Positions 45,546-54,290 of a stretch of DNA of 64,000 nt are shown piece after piece. The stretch is from positions 33,831-97,830 of the forward strand of contig CANBWK010000001.1 of NCBI GenBank assembly GCA_947373105.1, given 5' to 3'. The stretch's first letter is position 1. Every line of letters begins with the position of its first letter. Both the position numbers and the translations under genes were made by a program. This DNA is from Comamonadaceae bacterium (lineage in GTDB: Bacteria; Pseudomonadota; Gammaproteobacteria; Burkholderiales; Burkholderiaceae_C). Below the pieces are notes generated by a model that was given only the letters and a program-made list of their open reading frames with translations, had not been told where the DNA came from and did not search any database.

Positions 45546-46151
45546 TTACCTTACGAGGGGTTTTCCTGCCAGCCAATCGGCCCCACGAACGTACAGGTCC
45601 TGAACCGCTTGACCTTTGAGCATGGGCATGTCCATCTTGACGTTGTAACCAATGCGGGTCTGAATGTAAGCCAGATGGCGATAACCTTCAGGAAAATTTG
45701 CGAGTGCAGCTGCATCTAACTTCAATAAAGCCGAAGGATCAACCGGATCGATTCTGTCTTTTTCGTAAATGGGTTGGCGATGCACCAAACCCCAGACATC
45801 ATTGCGGCATTCAAAAAAATCATAGAAACGGCCCGTGCACACCACGTCGCACAAAACATCTTCAACCATGCCACGCTGTGAAATGGTCATTTTGGTCTGC
45901 GCAATCGCACGAGAACCGTTGACATCGATGGCCGATCCACCAAGGAAGTGAAGAATGCTGACGCCTTTGTTCCATCCTTCAATAGTGACTCGGATGAACT
46001 CTTCATAGGGCCCTTGAAACCAAGTAGCCATCATCACGCCGTCGTCATGCCAGACAGTGCGAAAACGGTCCCACAGTCCGGCGTCCCGCCAAACGGCCCA
46101 GTTCTCAACCAATTGGCGAATTTTCAGTTGCTCAGTCATTTCATGTGTCAT
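45546..46151 (-). CDS. SnoaL-like/NTF2-fold protein
   Basis: 201 residues. The N-terminal helix (EQLKIRQLVENWAVWRDAGLWDRFRTVWHDDGVM, first half quoted as landmark) and the cone-shaped beta sheet order fit SnoaL-like proteins. Such proteins include cyclases, dehydratases and small subunits of ring-hydroxylating oxygenases; without the partner alpha subunit the role cannot be told. Residues GMVEDVLCDVVCTGRFYDFFE are the core strands. It lies 5 bp after Bug 5, so it is likely in the same transcript; the IS element sits 61 bp downstream. Confidence 0.75.
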   Translation of the reverse strand: MTHEMTEQLKIRQLVENWAVWRDAGLWDRFRTVWHDDGVMMATWFQGPYEEFIRVTIEGWNKGVSILHFLGGSAIDVNGSRAIAQTKMTISQRGMVEDVLCDVVCTGRFYDFFECRNDVWGLVHRQPIYEKDRIDPVDPSALLKLDAAALANFPEGYRHLAYIQTRIGYNVKMDMPMLKGQAVQDLYVRGADWLAGKPLVR

Positions 46152-46156
46152 CAGTT

Positions 46157-47131
46157 TTACTCAAGGTCAATCTTTTTGTCTTGCACAACTTTTTTCAAAT
46201 TGCGGATGTCTTTTTCTACTCGCGCTTTGAATTCTTGAGGCGAACTGGCAGCAGGTGATCCCCCAAAGCCGATCAATTTTTGCTTAATCTCATCTTGCGC
46301 CAACACCAAACGCAATTCTTTGTTGATTTTCTCTATCAACTCGGACGGTGTATTGATCGGGGCTGCAATGCCCAGCCAGGACTCAAACACCATGTTCGGG
46401 TACTGATCCGAAATGGCGGGTACGCCGGAAACGGGACTGATACCTGGCGGCGAGGTCACGGCAATTGCCCTGACGCGCTGATCCTTAAGAAGAGAGGCCG
46501 TCAAGGTCATGGTGTCGACCATCACATCGACGCGGCCAGCCAACAACTCGGTCAGAGGCCCGGTGCCGCCTTTGAAGGGAATATGTGTGATCTGTACCCC
46601 AGCCTCACCAAAGGCCCACTCGGCCACCAGGTGCATGGCCGTACCGACGCCTACAGAAGAGTAGGTGTATTTTTGCGGCTCTGATTTGGCCTTCTGAATC
46701 AAATCGACGTACGATTTGATGCTCGACTGAGGCGCCACAGTAAACGCCAAGGGGTAGGTGGTGATGGTCGATACCCAAGCCAAGTCCTTGACGGGGTCAA
46801 AGGGCAGTGACTTCTTCATGGCGGCCCCACTCGCGTGGCCACTGGGCACCAGCAGCAAGGTGTAACCATCTGCTGGGGCACGTACCAACATTTCGGTGGC
46901 AATGTTCCCGCCCGCGCCGGGTTTGTTGTCCACGACCACGCTTTGTCCCAATCGATCGCCCAAGGGCTTGGCGATCAGACGGGCCACAATGTCAGACCCC
47001 CCGCCCGCCGGGAAACCCAACAGCAATCGAATGGGCTTTTGCGGCCAGGGTTCTTGGGCTTGCACTGACAGGGATATAGCACACAAGGCAGCTCCCAGTA
47101 AGCACGCAATATTAGGACGCCAAGTGGTCAT
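46157..47131 (-). CDS. Bug/TctC-family solute-binding receptor 5
   Basis: About 324 residues. The signal peptide (TTWRPNIACLLGAALCAISLSVQAQ) is complete from the ATG at 47131. The Bug core follows: PIRLLLGFPAGGGSDIVAR, NKPGAGGNIATEMLV, APADGYTLLLV, IPFKGGTGPLTELLAGRVDVM. A longer start at 47179 would overlap the FAH stop, so either start may be used. Located between an FAH-family gene and the SnoaL-like gene, all on one strand. Confidence 0.84.
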   Translation of the reverse strand: MTTWRPNIACLLGAALCAISLSVQAQEPWPQKPIRLLLGFPAGGGSDIVARLIAKPLGDRLGQSVVVDNKPGAGGNIATEMLVRAPADGYTLLLVPSGHASGAAMKKSLPFDPVKDLAWVSTITTYPLAFTVAPQSSIKSYVDLIQKAKSEPQKYTYSSVGVGTAMHLVAEWAFGEAGVQITHIPFKGGTGPLTELLAGRVDVMVDTMTLTASLLKDQRVRAIAVTSPPGISPVSGVPAISDQYPNMVFESWLGIAAPINTPSELIEKINKELRLVLAQDEIKQKLIGFGGSPAASSPQEFKARVEKDIRNLKKVVQDKKIDLE

Positions 47132-47168
47132 AAAAGGCTTGCGATTGGCTGAAGAGTTATTGCGTGCA

Positions 47169-48023
47169 TCAAACGCCATCGTCTTGAATCGTATTGCGCA
47201 AAATACCCACTGCATCGACTTCAATTTCCACAACATCACCAGGCTTCATGAAAAGCTGTGGCGTGCGCTTATTGCCCACTCCACCAGGTGTACCAGTCAC
47301 AATCACGTCGCCAGGCTCAAGGGGAATGAAGGTAGAAATATAGGCAATCTGGCGTGGAATGCTGTGGATCATCATGTCCGTCGTAGCATGCTGCAAAACT
47401 TGGCCATTCAGTCGCGTGCTCAGGGTCAGTGTTTGGCCGGGCTTGATCTCGTCCGAAGTGACCATCCAGGGTCCAAAGCCGCCTGTGCGCCAGAAGTTTT
47501 TTCCAGCCGTCCATTGCGTGGTGAAGTTTTGCCAATCACGCACCGAGCCATCGTTGTAACAAGAATAGCCAGCAATGTGTTTCCAGGCATCTGCCTCTGA
47601 AATACGGCGACCACCTTCGCCAATGATGATAGCGATTTCACCCTCATAGTCCAAACGATGCGACTCTGAAGGGCGCATGATGGCTTGGCCATGCGCTACT
47701 TGGGATGCGCTGACGCGAGAAAAAATAGCGGGCTTTTCAGTGAGGTCGCGACCCGTTTCCTTGACGTGATCGTGGTAGTTCAGGCCCACACACATGATCT
47801 TTTCAGGGTTGGGAATGACGGGTAACAATTCCAATTGATCGAACGATAAATCCGGCGAATGCGTGGCCAGCGCTTGGGCAGCTTGCGCAAACATCCTCTT
47901 GGCGATCAATGTTTTCAAATCAGGGGCTTGCTGGCCCAAAATAGGCGACAAATTCAAGACCTTGTCACCTTGTACGGCACCATAGCAAGCGCTGTGGTTG
48001 AGCATGAAGCTGATGAGTTTCAT
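47169..48023 (-). CDS. Fumarylacetoacetate-hydrolase-family protein 2
   Basis: 284 residues. The catalytic segment has KIMCVGLNYHDHVKETG, SHRLDYEGEIAIIIGEGGRRI with the metal ligands, GYSCYNDGSVRDWQ and PLEPGDVIVTGTPGGVG. The sequence resembles 2-hydroxyhepta-2,4-diene-1,7-dioate isomerase and acylpyruvase-type members more than true fumarylacetoacetase. Reaction unknown. It lies 29 bp after the nitroreductase stop and upstream of Bug 5; this group may degrade one compound. Confidence 0.85.
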   Translation of the reverse strand: MKLISFMLNHSACYGAVQGDKVLNLSPILGQQAPDLKTLIAKRMFAQAAQALATHSPDLSFDQLELLPVIPNPEKIMCVGLNYHDHVKETGRDLTEKPAIFSRVSASQVAHGQAIMRPSESHRLDYEGEIAIIIGEGGRRISEADAWKHIAGYSCYNDGSVRDWQNFTTQWTAGKNFWRTGGFGPWMVTSDEIKPGQTLTLSTRLNGQVLQHATTDMMIHSIPRQIAYISTFIPLEPGDVIVTGTPGGVGNKRTPQLFMKPGDVVEIEVDAVGILRNTIQDDGV

Positions 48024-48051
48024 TGGGAATTTCTTTCAAAAAATATGAATC

Positions 48052-48654
48052 TTAAAACGAGCCGCGACCGACCAATTCCCGAAGGGAGCGTCGGGCATTG
48101 GGTGACTCACGCTCACGCAATGCATCGGGCAACGCAGAAGGGTCACCACGTTTACCAACAGCGGCCAGCATATGCAAAGTATGTTCAGTTGGTAATTTTA
48201 GAACTTGTGCACCCGCGTCTTTGTTAAACCCACCAATCCCATGCAAGTCCCAGCCATTCAGATGCGCTTGCATGGCCATGTAGGCCCATGCGGCTCCCGC
48301 ATCAAAAGCGTGCATGGGATTGTGAACAGCCTCCGCAGAGCCTGCCTTGGTCGCAAGATGGCTGGACGCAACGGCCACCAGAGCACTGGCTTTGGCGACC
48401 CAAACTTGGTTGTTGGCGTTGAGCGTGGCGAACAAGGCATTCCATTCTGGGTCTTGACGCAAAACCACTGCGAAGCGCCAGGGTTGAGCGTTGTTGGAGG
48501 ATGGGGCCCATCGCGCAGCCTCCAACATGCACATGACTTGCTCGGAATCGATGGGCTCACCCGTATAGGAACGAGGCGACCAACGCGCAGTGAATTGAAC
48601 GTTAACCGGGTAATCGGCCTGCCGAGAATTGGGCATAGGTGGGGTGGTGGACAT
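48052..48654 (-). CDS. Nitroreductase-family FMN protein
   Basis: About 200 residues. The FMN-binding RWSPRSYTGEPIDSEQVMCMLEAARWAPSSNNAQPWRFAVV at residues ~20-60 (landmarks) is typical of NfsB/nitroreductase-fold enzymes, as are the YMAMQAHLNGWDLHGIGGFN and the C-terminal AVGKRGD segments. They reduce nitro groups, quinones or flavins with NAD(P)H; substrate unknown. The ATG at 48654 is preferred, though no Shine-Dalgarno is visible. Upstream is a 39-residue ORF, then Bug 6. Confidence 0.83.
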   Translation of the reverse strand: MSTTPPMPNSRQADYPVNVQFTARWSPRSYTGEPIDSEQVMCMLEAARWAPSSNNAQPWRFAVVLRQDPEWNALFATLNANNQVWVAKASALVAVASSHLATKAGSAEAVHNPMHAFDAGAAWAYMAMQAHLNGWDLHGIGGFNKDAGAQVLKLPTEHTLHMLAAVGKRGDPSALPDALRERESPNARRSLRELVGRGSF

Positions 48655-48680
48655 AAAGTGTGATCGCAATAAATTTGAGT

Positions 48681-48800
48681 TTAGATTCTAGGTGGACTGG
48701 AGTGAGAATTATTCAACCACTGCGCGGCTGTGTCGCGATACAGCGCCCGACTCTGTAGCAGCTCGGTGATCGCAAATCGTTCAAGCCAAGCTTTATGCAT
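48681..48800 (-). CDS. Possible 39-residue ORF (remnant or small protein)
   Basis: An uninterrupted ATG-to-stop frame (starting MHKAWLERFAITELLQSRAL) fills most of the 160-bp gap between Bug 6 and the nitroreductase gene. The beginning resembles the first helix of SnoaL/NTF2-like proteins (ITELL...RALYRDT), so it could be a truncated gene. There is no Shine-Dalgarno. Low confidence that it is translated. Confidence 0.3.
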   Translation of the reverse strand: MHKAWLERFAITELLQSRALYRDTAAQWLNNSHSSPPRI

Positions 48801-48814
48801 GCTTTGAGGGGTAC

Positions 48815-49828
48815 TCACTCTTGCACGATGCCTACGCTCTTGAGAAGTTTGGGCCACTTTTGCAGTTCCGCTTTCATCATGGCATCGGTCTCAACGTTGT
48901 TCATCTGGATGATGCGCCCACTGCCCTGCTGCAGTTTTTTACGGATGTCCGGAGACAGCATGGCTTTGTCAATTTCAGCACGCAATTTTTCAACTACGGC
49001 TTGCGGCGTTTTGGCCGGGGCAAACAAACCAAACCACGTCTCCATCTCTAGTTCCAGTGTGCCCGTTTCGATCAATGTAGGAATCTGCGGTGCATCCGGC
49101 GCTCGCTGCCGACTAGAGACTGCCAGCGCCTTCAATTGATTCGACTCCAAATAGGTTCGCGTCGTAGTGGTGTTATCAAAGAACAAGTCCATCCGACCGC
49201 CAAGCAAATCCATGTACACCGGTTGAGCTCCTTTGTAGGGCACCAATTGGATGTCGACGTTACCCATGCCCTTGATCAACGAGGCCAGAATGAATTGCCC
49301 CGTGCCTGAACCGCTGGTGCCAAAGTTGAGCTGCCCCGGATGGGCTTTGGCATACGTCAGCATGTCTTTCATGGTGTTGAAAGGTAAATCCTTACGGCCC
49401 ACCAGGGTGTAGGAGTGAGACACAACGATCCTCAGGGGAATGAAGTCCGTCAGCGGGTCATAGCCAGGGTTTTTGTACAAGCCGGCGTTCAGGGCCATGT
49501 TGGACAGGCCGCCCACAATCAAATGATAACCATCTGCTGGCGCTTTAGCGATCACTTGGGTACCTGCCAACGTACCACCACCCGAACGGTTTTCAACGAC
49601 GAATTGCTGACCCATTTGTTCCGATAACTTGCTGCCCAAAACCCGGGCCACCAAATCAAAGCCGCCTCCGGCCGCTGAGGGCGCCACGATCCGAATAGGC
49701 TTGTTTGGATAATCTATCGCACTTTGTGCCCAGCTTGATCCCATTCCAAGACACATGCAAACAAAAGCCAGCAAAGTGTGAATGATGGACTTGACAGTAA
49801 AGATGTTCAGTTCAGTTTCGTGATGCAT
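48815..49828 (-). CDS. Bug/TctC-family solute-binding receptor 6
   Basis: About 337 residues. A long signal peptide (IFTVKSIIHTLLAFVCMCLGMGSSWAQ) precedes the Bug core: PIRIVAPSAAGGGFDLVAR, NRSGGGTLAGTQVIA, KAPADGYHLIV, VPYKGAQPVYMDLLGGRMDLF. The ATG at 49828 is the most upstream reasonable start. It starts the minus-strand unit leading through the nitroreductase, FAH 2, Bug 5 and SnoaL-like genes. Confidence 0.85.
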   Translation of the reverse strand: MHHETELNIFTVKSIIHTLLAFVCMCLGMGSSWAQSAIDYPNKPIRIVAPSAAGGGFDLVARVLGSKLSEQMGQQFVVENRSGGGTLAGTQVIAKAPADGYHLIVGGLSNMALNAGLYKNPGYDPLTDFIPLRIVVSHSYTLVGRKDLPFNTMKDMLTYAKAHPGQLNFGTSGSGTGQFILASLIKGMGNVDIQLVPYKGAQPVYMDLLGGRMDLFFDNTTTTRTYLESNQLKALAVSSRQRAPDAPQIPTLIETGTLELEMETWFGLFAPAKTPQAVVEKLRAEIDKAMLSPDIRKKLQQGSGRIIQMNNVETDAMMKAELQKWPKLLKSVGIVQE

Positions 49829-49947
49829 GTGTAGGACTATCCCTGAGCAGAACAAAGGCCTCCAGAGGAGTAACCCCTAGGGTGTAGACATAGAACTTCA
49901 TACTGGGAATTTATGTCACGCTTAAACTGAAAACACCCTGCAAACAT

Positions 49948-50616
49948 TCAACTCAAAGTGCCGCCAGAAATTTTCAGATCGGCTCGATCATTCTCAATGG
50001 ACTCCATCACGGCCCTCAAAGCGCAGACAAGGCCGTCTCTCAAAACTTCAGCGGACATGCTGGGTAAACTGGGGCCCGATCTCTGGGCCGCCTGCTCTGG
50101 CAATAAAGGGACGTGTACAAAACCACTGTAAACGGGCTCACCGAGCAGAGCGTGTTGCAAGCCAAAAAAGACTTGGTTACAGACAAAAGTACCCGCAGTT
50201 TGAGAAACTCCCGCTGCAAAGCCTTGGGCCTTCATTGCCTGAACCATGGTCTTAATAGGCAATGTACTGAAGTAAGCTGCTGGCGCACCCTCAATGACAG
50301 GTACATCGATGGGTTGCTGCCCATCGTTGTCCATGATGCGGGCATCACACACATTGATCGCTACCCTTTCCACGGAAATGTCGCTGCGTCCATCGGCCTG
50401 TCCCAGCGCCAACACCACCTGAGGTTGGTGCGTATTCAAGGCAAGATTCAATGCAGCCAAGGATGCACTGAATGAACATGGCAACTTCACGGCCACAATT
50501 GTCGCCGTCATTTGTGCAGACGGAATGTCCAGGGCATCCAAAAGCCGTGCCACCTCCCAGGAGGGGTTTAACTTTTCGCCACCAAAAGGTTCAAAACCTG
50601 TCACTAGAATTTTCAA
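49948..50616 (-). CDS. pcp: Pyrrolidone-carboxylate peptidase
   Basis: 222 residues, normal length. The start KILVTGFEPFGGEKLNPSW is the family opening, and the catalytic triad is Glu83 (SVERVAINVCDA), Cys146 (GTFVCNQVFF) and His168 (FVHVPLLPEQ). It removes N-terminal pyroglutamate from peptides in the cytoplasm. The start is a TTG at 50616, the codon where homologues begin, with GAGG 6 nt upstream; longer frames cover the MFS gene and are not family-like. It follows the MFS gene by 16 bp. Confidence 0.9.
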   Translation of the reverse strand: MKILVTGFEPFGGEKLNPSWEVARLLDALDIPSAQMTATIVAVKLPCSFSASLAALNLALNTHQPQVVLALGQADGRSDISVERVAINVCDARIMDNDGQQPIDVPVIEGAPAAYFSTLPIKTMVQAMKAQGFAAGVSQTAGTFVCNQVFFGLQHALLGEPVYSGFVHVPLLPEQAAQRSGPSLPSMSAEVLRDGLVCALRAVMESIENDRADLKISGGTLS

Positions 50617-50632
50617 TGCTGGCCTCGAGTTG

Positions 50633-51871
50633 TTAGAGAAATGTATTTGCTGGCGAATGAGAATCCCATAAGGCCTGACGCCAATACACAACCATGAACA
50701 AACACAGCGCCAAGCCCAACAACGAATACAACACGGCTGTTGCAGCGTAACCCACAGACTCCACCAAGGGGCCACTCAAAAACAAACCCAAAGGCAAACC
50801 CCAGATGGCCAGCATTCGCATGCCCATCACACGGCCACGGTAAGCTGGCTCCGAGGCCCTGAGCATGACGGCAGCCAGAGGCGTCATACACAAACTCTGT
50901 GAAAAGCCCGCCAATATCAATATCAGCATTCCCACTTGCAGGCTGGTACACCAGGCAAAGATCAAGTCCAGAATAAACCAGGCACAAGAGGCGATGAGCA
51001 TGGTTTTTGCAGCCCGTAATTTGAAACGATGGGTGCTTAAAGTCATCGACGCCAACAAGCCACCCAAGGCGAAACTCGCCCCCAAAAAGCCCAGACCTGT
51101 TTGATCAGTCAGAAATATGTTTTTGGCCACAAAAGGCAACAAACCTAATGAAAAAGGAAATGCAAATAAGTTGACCCCAAATGCCAACAACATAGCCCCC
51201 ATCAGCACCGGTTTTTGCCAAACATATTTAAAAGCAGATTTCAAATCCTGCATCGGGCTGCTTATCGCTGGGGGACTGTCTGATAAAGAAAAGTCCTGCA
51301 CACCGCGAGATAACAACGAACTGATGGCATACAAGCAGGTGACCACGGCATAGGCCCACGTCATACCCAGACTGGCAACCAGGCCCGCACCGGCTAAAGC
51401 ACCGGCAATGCGAGCAGAATCCGACGTCATCCGCGAAATACCTAATGCGCCCATAAGTTGCTCAGCAGGCAAAGTCTGCGCGATCAAGGCATTGCGCATC
51501 ATTTGATCTGAAGGTCTCAACATGCCACAAAGAGCTGCAATGCATAAGACTTTGTCGGGTGTGAGTGCATTCAGCATGGAAAGTGTCATCACACTGGCCG
51601 CCAAAAATGCATAAACAGCTCTTGTACCCCACATCATTTGGCGGTAGCCCATTCGATCACAAGCCACACCAAATAAAGGGGACACCAAGGACCCCACAAA
51701 TTGCAAAGAGCCATAGGCTACAAGCATCATGACGGAGCCGGACTCGATCAAAATGAACCATCCTAAAAGGATGGTTTCCATCTCGAAGGCCCAGGACGTG
51801 GCCAAATCAGCCGGCCATTGGAAACGGAAACTGCGAACCTGAAATGGATCACGCCAATTCAAAATGCCCAT
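50633..51871 (-). CDS. MFS-family transporter (exporter-like, EntS/MFS_3 type)
   Basis: 412 residues with about 12 membrane segments. The N-terminus RDPFQVRSFRFQWPADLATSWAFEMETILLGWFIL (landmark) and GVACDRMGYRQMMWGTRAVY loop 2-3 motif identify the MFS_3 class, many of which export siderophores or drugs. No substrate can be assigned. It is 61 bp after the aminotransferase gene and 16 bp before pcp on the same strand, so it may be co-transcribed with either. Confidence 0.82.
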   Translation of the reverse strand: MGILNWRDPFQVRSFRFQWPADLATSWAFEMETILLGWFILIESGSVMMLVAYGSLQFVGSLVSPLFGVACDRMGYRQMMWGTRAVYAFLAASVMTLSMLNALTPDKVLCIAALCGMLRPSDQMMRNALIAQTLPAEQLMGALGISRMTSDSARIAGALAGAGLVASLGMTWAYAVVTCLYAISSLLSRGVQDFSLSDSPPAISSPMQDLKSAFKYVWQKPVLMGAMLLAFGVNLFAFPFSLGLLPFVAKNIFLTDQTGLGFLGASFALGGLLASMTLSTHRFKLRAAKTMLIASCAWFILDLIFAWCTSLQVGMLILILAGFSQSLCMTPLAAVMLRASEPAYRGRVMGMRMLAIWGLPLGLFLSGPLVESVGYAATAVLYSLLGLALCLFMVVYWRQALWDSHSPANTFL

Positions 51872-51932
51872 CCACTCATGCGCAAGGCTTGTGCAGTTAG
51901 TTTGCGTTCACAACTTCTCAACGTTTTTAAAA

Positions 51933-53096
51933 TCACACTGTTGCGGCTTCACGTTTTTCAACAATGGCATAACCCATTTCATCTAAAGCGCGGGTTAAAT
52001 GCTGAACGCTGCGAGCGGGATCATGAAGCTTTTCCAAGCCGAACAAGCCAATGCGAAAGGTCATGAAGTCTTTAGGTTCATCGCATTGCAGTGGAACACC
52101 CGCAGCAGTTTGCAAACCCAGCGAGAGAAACTTTTTGCTGTTGTGGATGTCTGAATCCTGGGTATAACTCACCACCACACCGGGCGCTTGATAACCAGGG
52201 GCCGCTACGCTTTGAAAGCCTCGCGACTCCAGCAACAAGCGAACCTGTCGGCCCAACTCAATTTGTTCTTCGCGTACTTTTGCAAAACCATAGGCTTGTG
52301 TTTCTTGCATGACATCACGCACCTTGGCCAAGGCATCTGTTGGCATGGTGGTGTGGTACATGTGGGTACCCGACTCGTAAGCCTCCATGATGTGCAACCA
52401 CTTCTTCAAGTCACACGCAAAGCTGGAGCTTTGGGTGGACTCAATGGCTTGCCGTGCTCTCGCACTCATCATGACCATGGCACAGCAAGGAGAACCGCTC
52501 CATCCCTTTTGCGGCGCACTGATCAATACATCGACACCGGTGGATTTCATGTTGACCCACATGGCGCCTGAAGCGATGCAATCCAGAACCAACAAGCCAC
52601 CCACTTGGTGAACGGCATTCGCTAAGCGCGATAAATAAGCATCACTCAAAATCATGCCCGATGAGGTTTCCACATGCGGTGCAAACACAACGGCAGGCCG
52701 TTCGGCGGCAATCTGGCGCTCTACTTCTTCAATAGGGCAAGGCTCCCAAGCCGACTTTGTGTTCGCACTTTGTTGACGTGCTTTGAGCACAATGCTTTCA
52801 CGGGGGATTGATCCCATATCGAAAATTTGCGTCCACCGGTAGCTGAACCAACCGTTACGGATAACCATCACTTTTTGACCGTGCGCAAACTGACGGGCAA
52901 CTGCCTCCATGCCAAAGGTGCCGCTGCCAGGCACCAATGCCACAGCATCCGCGGCGTAGACATCTTTCAAGATCGCCGAGATGTCGCGCATCACACCTTG
53001 AAATTTTTGCGACATATGGTTGAGCGCACGGTCGGTATAAACCACTGAAAACTCAAGCAAACCATCTGGATCAATGTGCGGCAGCAATGCGGGCAT
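51933..53096 (-). CDS. Class V aminotransferase (serine/alanine-glyoxylate type)
   Basis: About 387 residues. The PLP Lys is Lys197 in SAPQKGWSGSP, with Asp172 holding the pyridine N (GLLVLDCIASGAM) and ALVPGSGTFGMEAVA near residue 55 binding phosphate. The C-terminal FRIGLFGLEKLHDP is typical. It is of the group that includes serine-pyruvate, alanine-glyoxylate and 2-aminoethylphosphonate transaminases; the exact donor is unknown. The ATG at 53096 has GAGGAAT about 10 nt upstream. It is followed on the same strand by the MFS and pcp genes. Confidence 0.85.
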   Translation of the reverse strand: MPALLPHIDPDGLLEFSVVYTDRALNHMSQKFQGVMRDISAILKDVYAADAVALVPGSGTFGMEAVARQFAHGQKVMVIRNGWFSYRWTQIFDMGSIPRESIVLKARQQSANTKSAWEPCPIEEVERQIAAERPAVVFAPHVETSSGMILSDAYLSRLANAVHQVGGLLVLDCIASGAMWVNMKSTGVDVLISAPQKGWSGSPCCAMVMMSARARQAIESTQSSSFACDLKKWLHIMEAYESGTHMYHTTMPTDALAKVRDVMQETQAYGFAKVREEQIELGRQVRLLLESRGFQSVAAPGYQAPGVVVSYTQDSDIHNSKKFLSLGLQTAAGVPLQCDEPKDFMTFRIGLFGLEKLHDPARSVQHLTRALDEMGYAIVEKREAATV

Positions 53097-53220
53097 GGGG
53101 ATATTCCTCAACGATAAGTAATCAGGTATTTTATCGAATGCCAGTTTCCATGCACAGTTAGTCACGCACATCAATGCCAAGGGTTAATACCCATAAGCAC
53201 GTCTTCATGTCATTTTCAGA

Positions 53221-53769
53221 TTAGCTGACTTCTGGCCGAATTTGCAATGCAATCAAAATACGCGAAACCATGTTGTAACTGGCAATCATGGTTGTCAATT
53301 CAACCAAAGCCGTTGTATCCATATGAGCTTGCAAAGACTGGAACAAGGCGTCGTCTACTTGGATATTTTGCGTCATTTGCGCTGCGTACTGCACCACCAG
53401 TCGCTCTAAAGGACCAAGAGCAGCCTCTGTCACGCCTTGTACGGGATTTTGGCTAAGCGCTTTGCCAAGGGCGGTTAATTCGTCTTCGCTCCCACCGGCT
53501 TTAAGAAAATCAGGGGCATGGTGGTGGTACTCATAATCGGCGCCAGTCATGAGGGCCACGGTGCAAATACCCAACTCGCATAATTTGCGCGGGGCCGTCA
53601 AGTTAGCGCGCACATGCTGAAAATAGGCATGCCATCCAGTGGCCACCGGCCCACTCCAAAGAAGTGCCTTGTCCAAATTAAACAACTCACCCCCTCGTCG
53701 GGCCAAAACGGTTTGCAACAACTCGGGTGGATGTGGATGGGTTTCTGGATTCCAGTCAGGTATACGCAT
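53221..53769 (-). CDS. Carboxymuconolactone-decarboxylase-family protein
   Basis: 182 residues, all-alpha. The ELGICTVALMTGADYEYHHHAPDFLKAGGSEDEL segment (landmark) with the conserved Glu, Tyr and His-His is the CMD core. The two-Cys peroxidase motif of AhpD is absent: only one Cys is in the core, so it is not an AhpD-like peroxidase. It may be a decarboxylase of the beta-ketoadipate route or a CMD fold with another role. It is 12 bp downstream of the Cys-rich hypothetical gene on the same strand, so the two may form an operon. Confidence 0.78.
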   Translation of the reverse strand: MRIPDWNPETHPHPPELLQTVLARRGGELFNLDKALLWSGPVATGWHAYFQHVRANLTAPRKLCELGICTVALMTGADYEYHHHAPDFLKAGGSEDELTALGKALSQNPVQGVTEAALGPLERLVVQYAAQMTQNIQVDDALFQSLQAHMDTTALVELTTMIASYNMVSRILIALQIRPEVS

Positions 53770-53781
53770 AAGGGCTTTCTA

Positions 53782-54186
53782 TCAGATCTCTGGGGTAATA
53801 AATTCCGAACGCAGGACACGTACTCGCGGGTCTATGTAATACCCACCGTATTCTGTGTATTTCAACACCAATCTCTGACATTGAGAGCACCCATAAACAT
53901 CACACCGGTTGTAGGGAAAATAGGTGGTGGCCACAGGTGCATCAGGTGAGTCATAGCGCGTGCCATCTGGGTGGTACTCTTCAAAACCAGGTTCTTGCCC
54001 ATGAGCGATTTCAGGATCGCGCAAAGTCGCTACAACCTGCATTTGTGCTTTCGGCCAACGGGCATCACTTACGCTGTCCCAGCCCATGCATGCGCCGACG
54101 GCGCAATCACAGTTCTGACTCACTTTTTGCTGCTGATGCAGTGCCAATGCTTTCAGAGCATCGGCTCGAATAAAGGGAACTGTCAT
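53782..54186 (-). CDS. Cysteine-rich hypothetical protein
   Basis: 134 residues, no signal peptide or membrane segment. The chain has a cluster near residue 23 (CDCAVGAC, three Cys) and another near residue 99 (CDVYGCSQC, three Cys). Six Cys in two clusters suggest a bound metal or an Fe-S cluster. Other landmarks are RDPEIAHGQEPGFEEYHPDGTRYD and the C-terminal KYTEYGGYYIDPRVRVL. No family recognised. The ATG at 54186 is chosen by its position 104 bp from divergent Bug 7; it precedes the CMD gene by 12 bp. Confidence 0.6.
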   Translation of the reverse strand: MTVPFIRADALKALALHQQQKVSQNCDCAVGACMGWDSVSDARWPKAQMQVVATLRDPEIAHGQEPGFEEYHPDGTRYDSPDAPVATTYFPYNRCDVYGCSQCQRLVLKYTEYGGYYIDPRVRVLRSEFITPEI

Positions 54187-54290
54187 GGAAAATCCGTTTG
54201 TACGCTTCAATTATATAAACAGGGTTTTCACCCACTGCGATGGTCTTGGCTCGAGATAGACTCAGAATACTTAAATCAAATCTTCAACCT

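Noticed and set aside
50617..50775. Upstream extension of pcp
   Set aside because: It overlaps the MFS gene, is Trp/Cys-rich, and is unlike any Pcp; homologues begin at the TTG at 50616.
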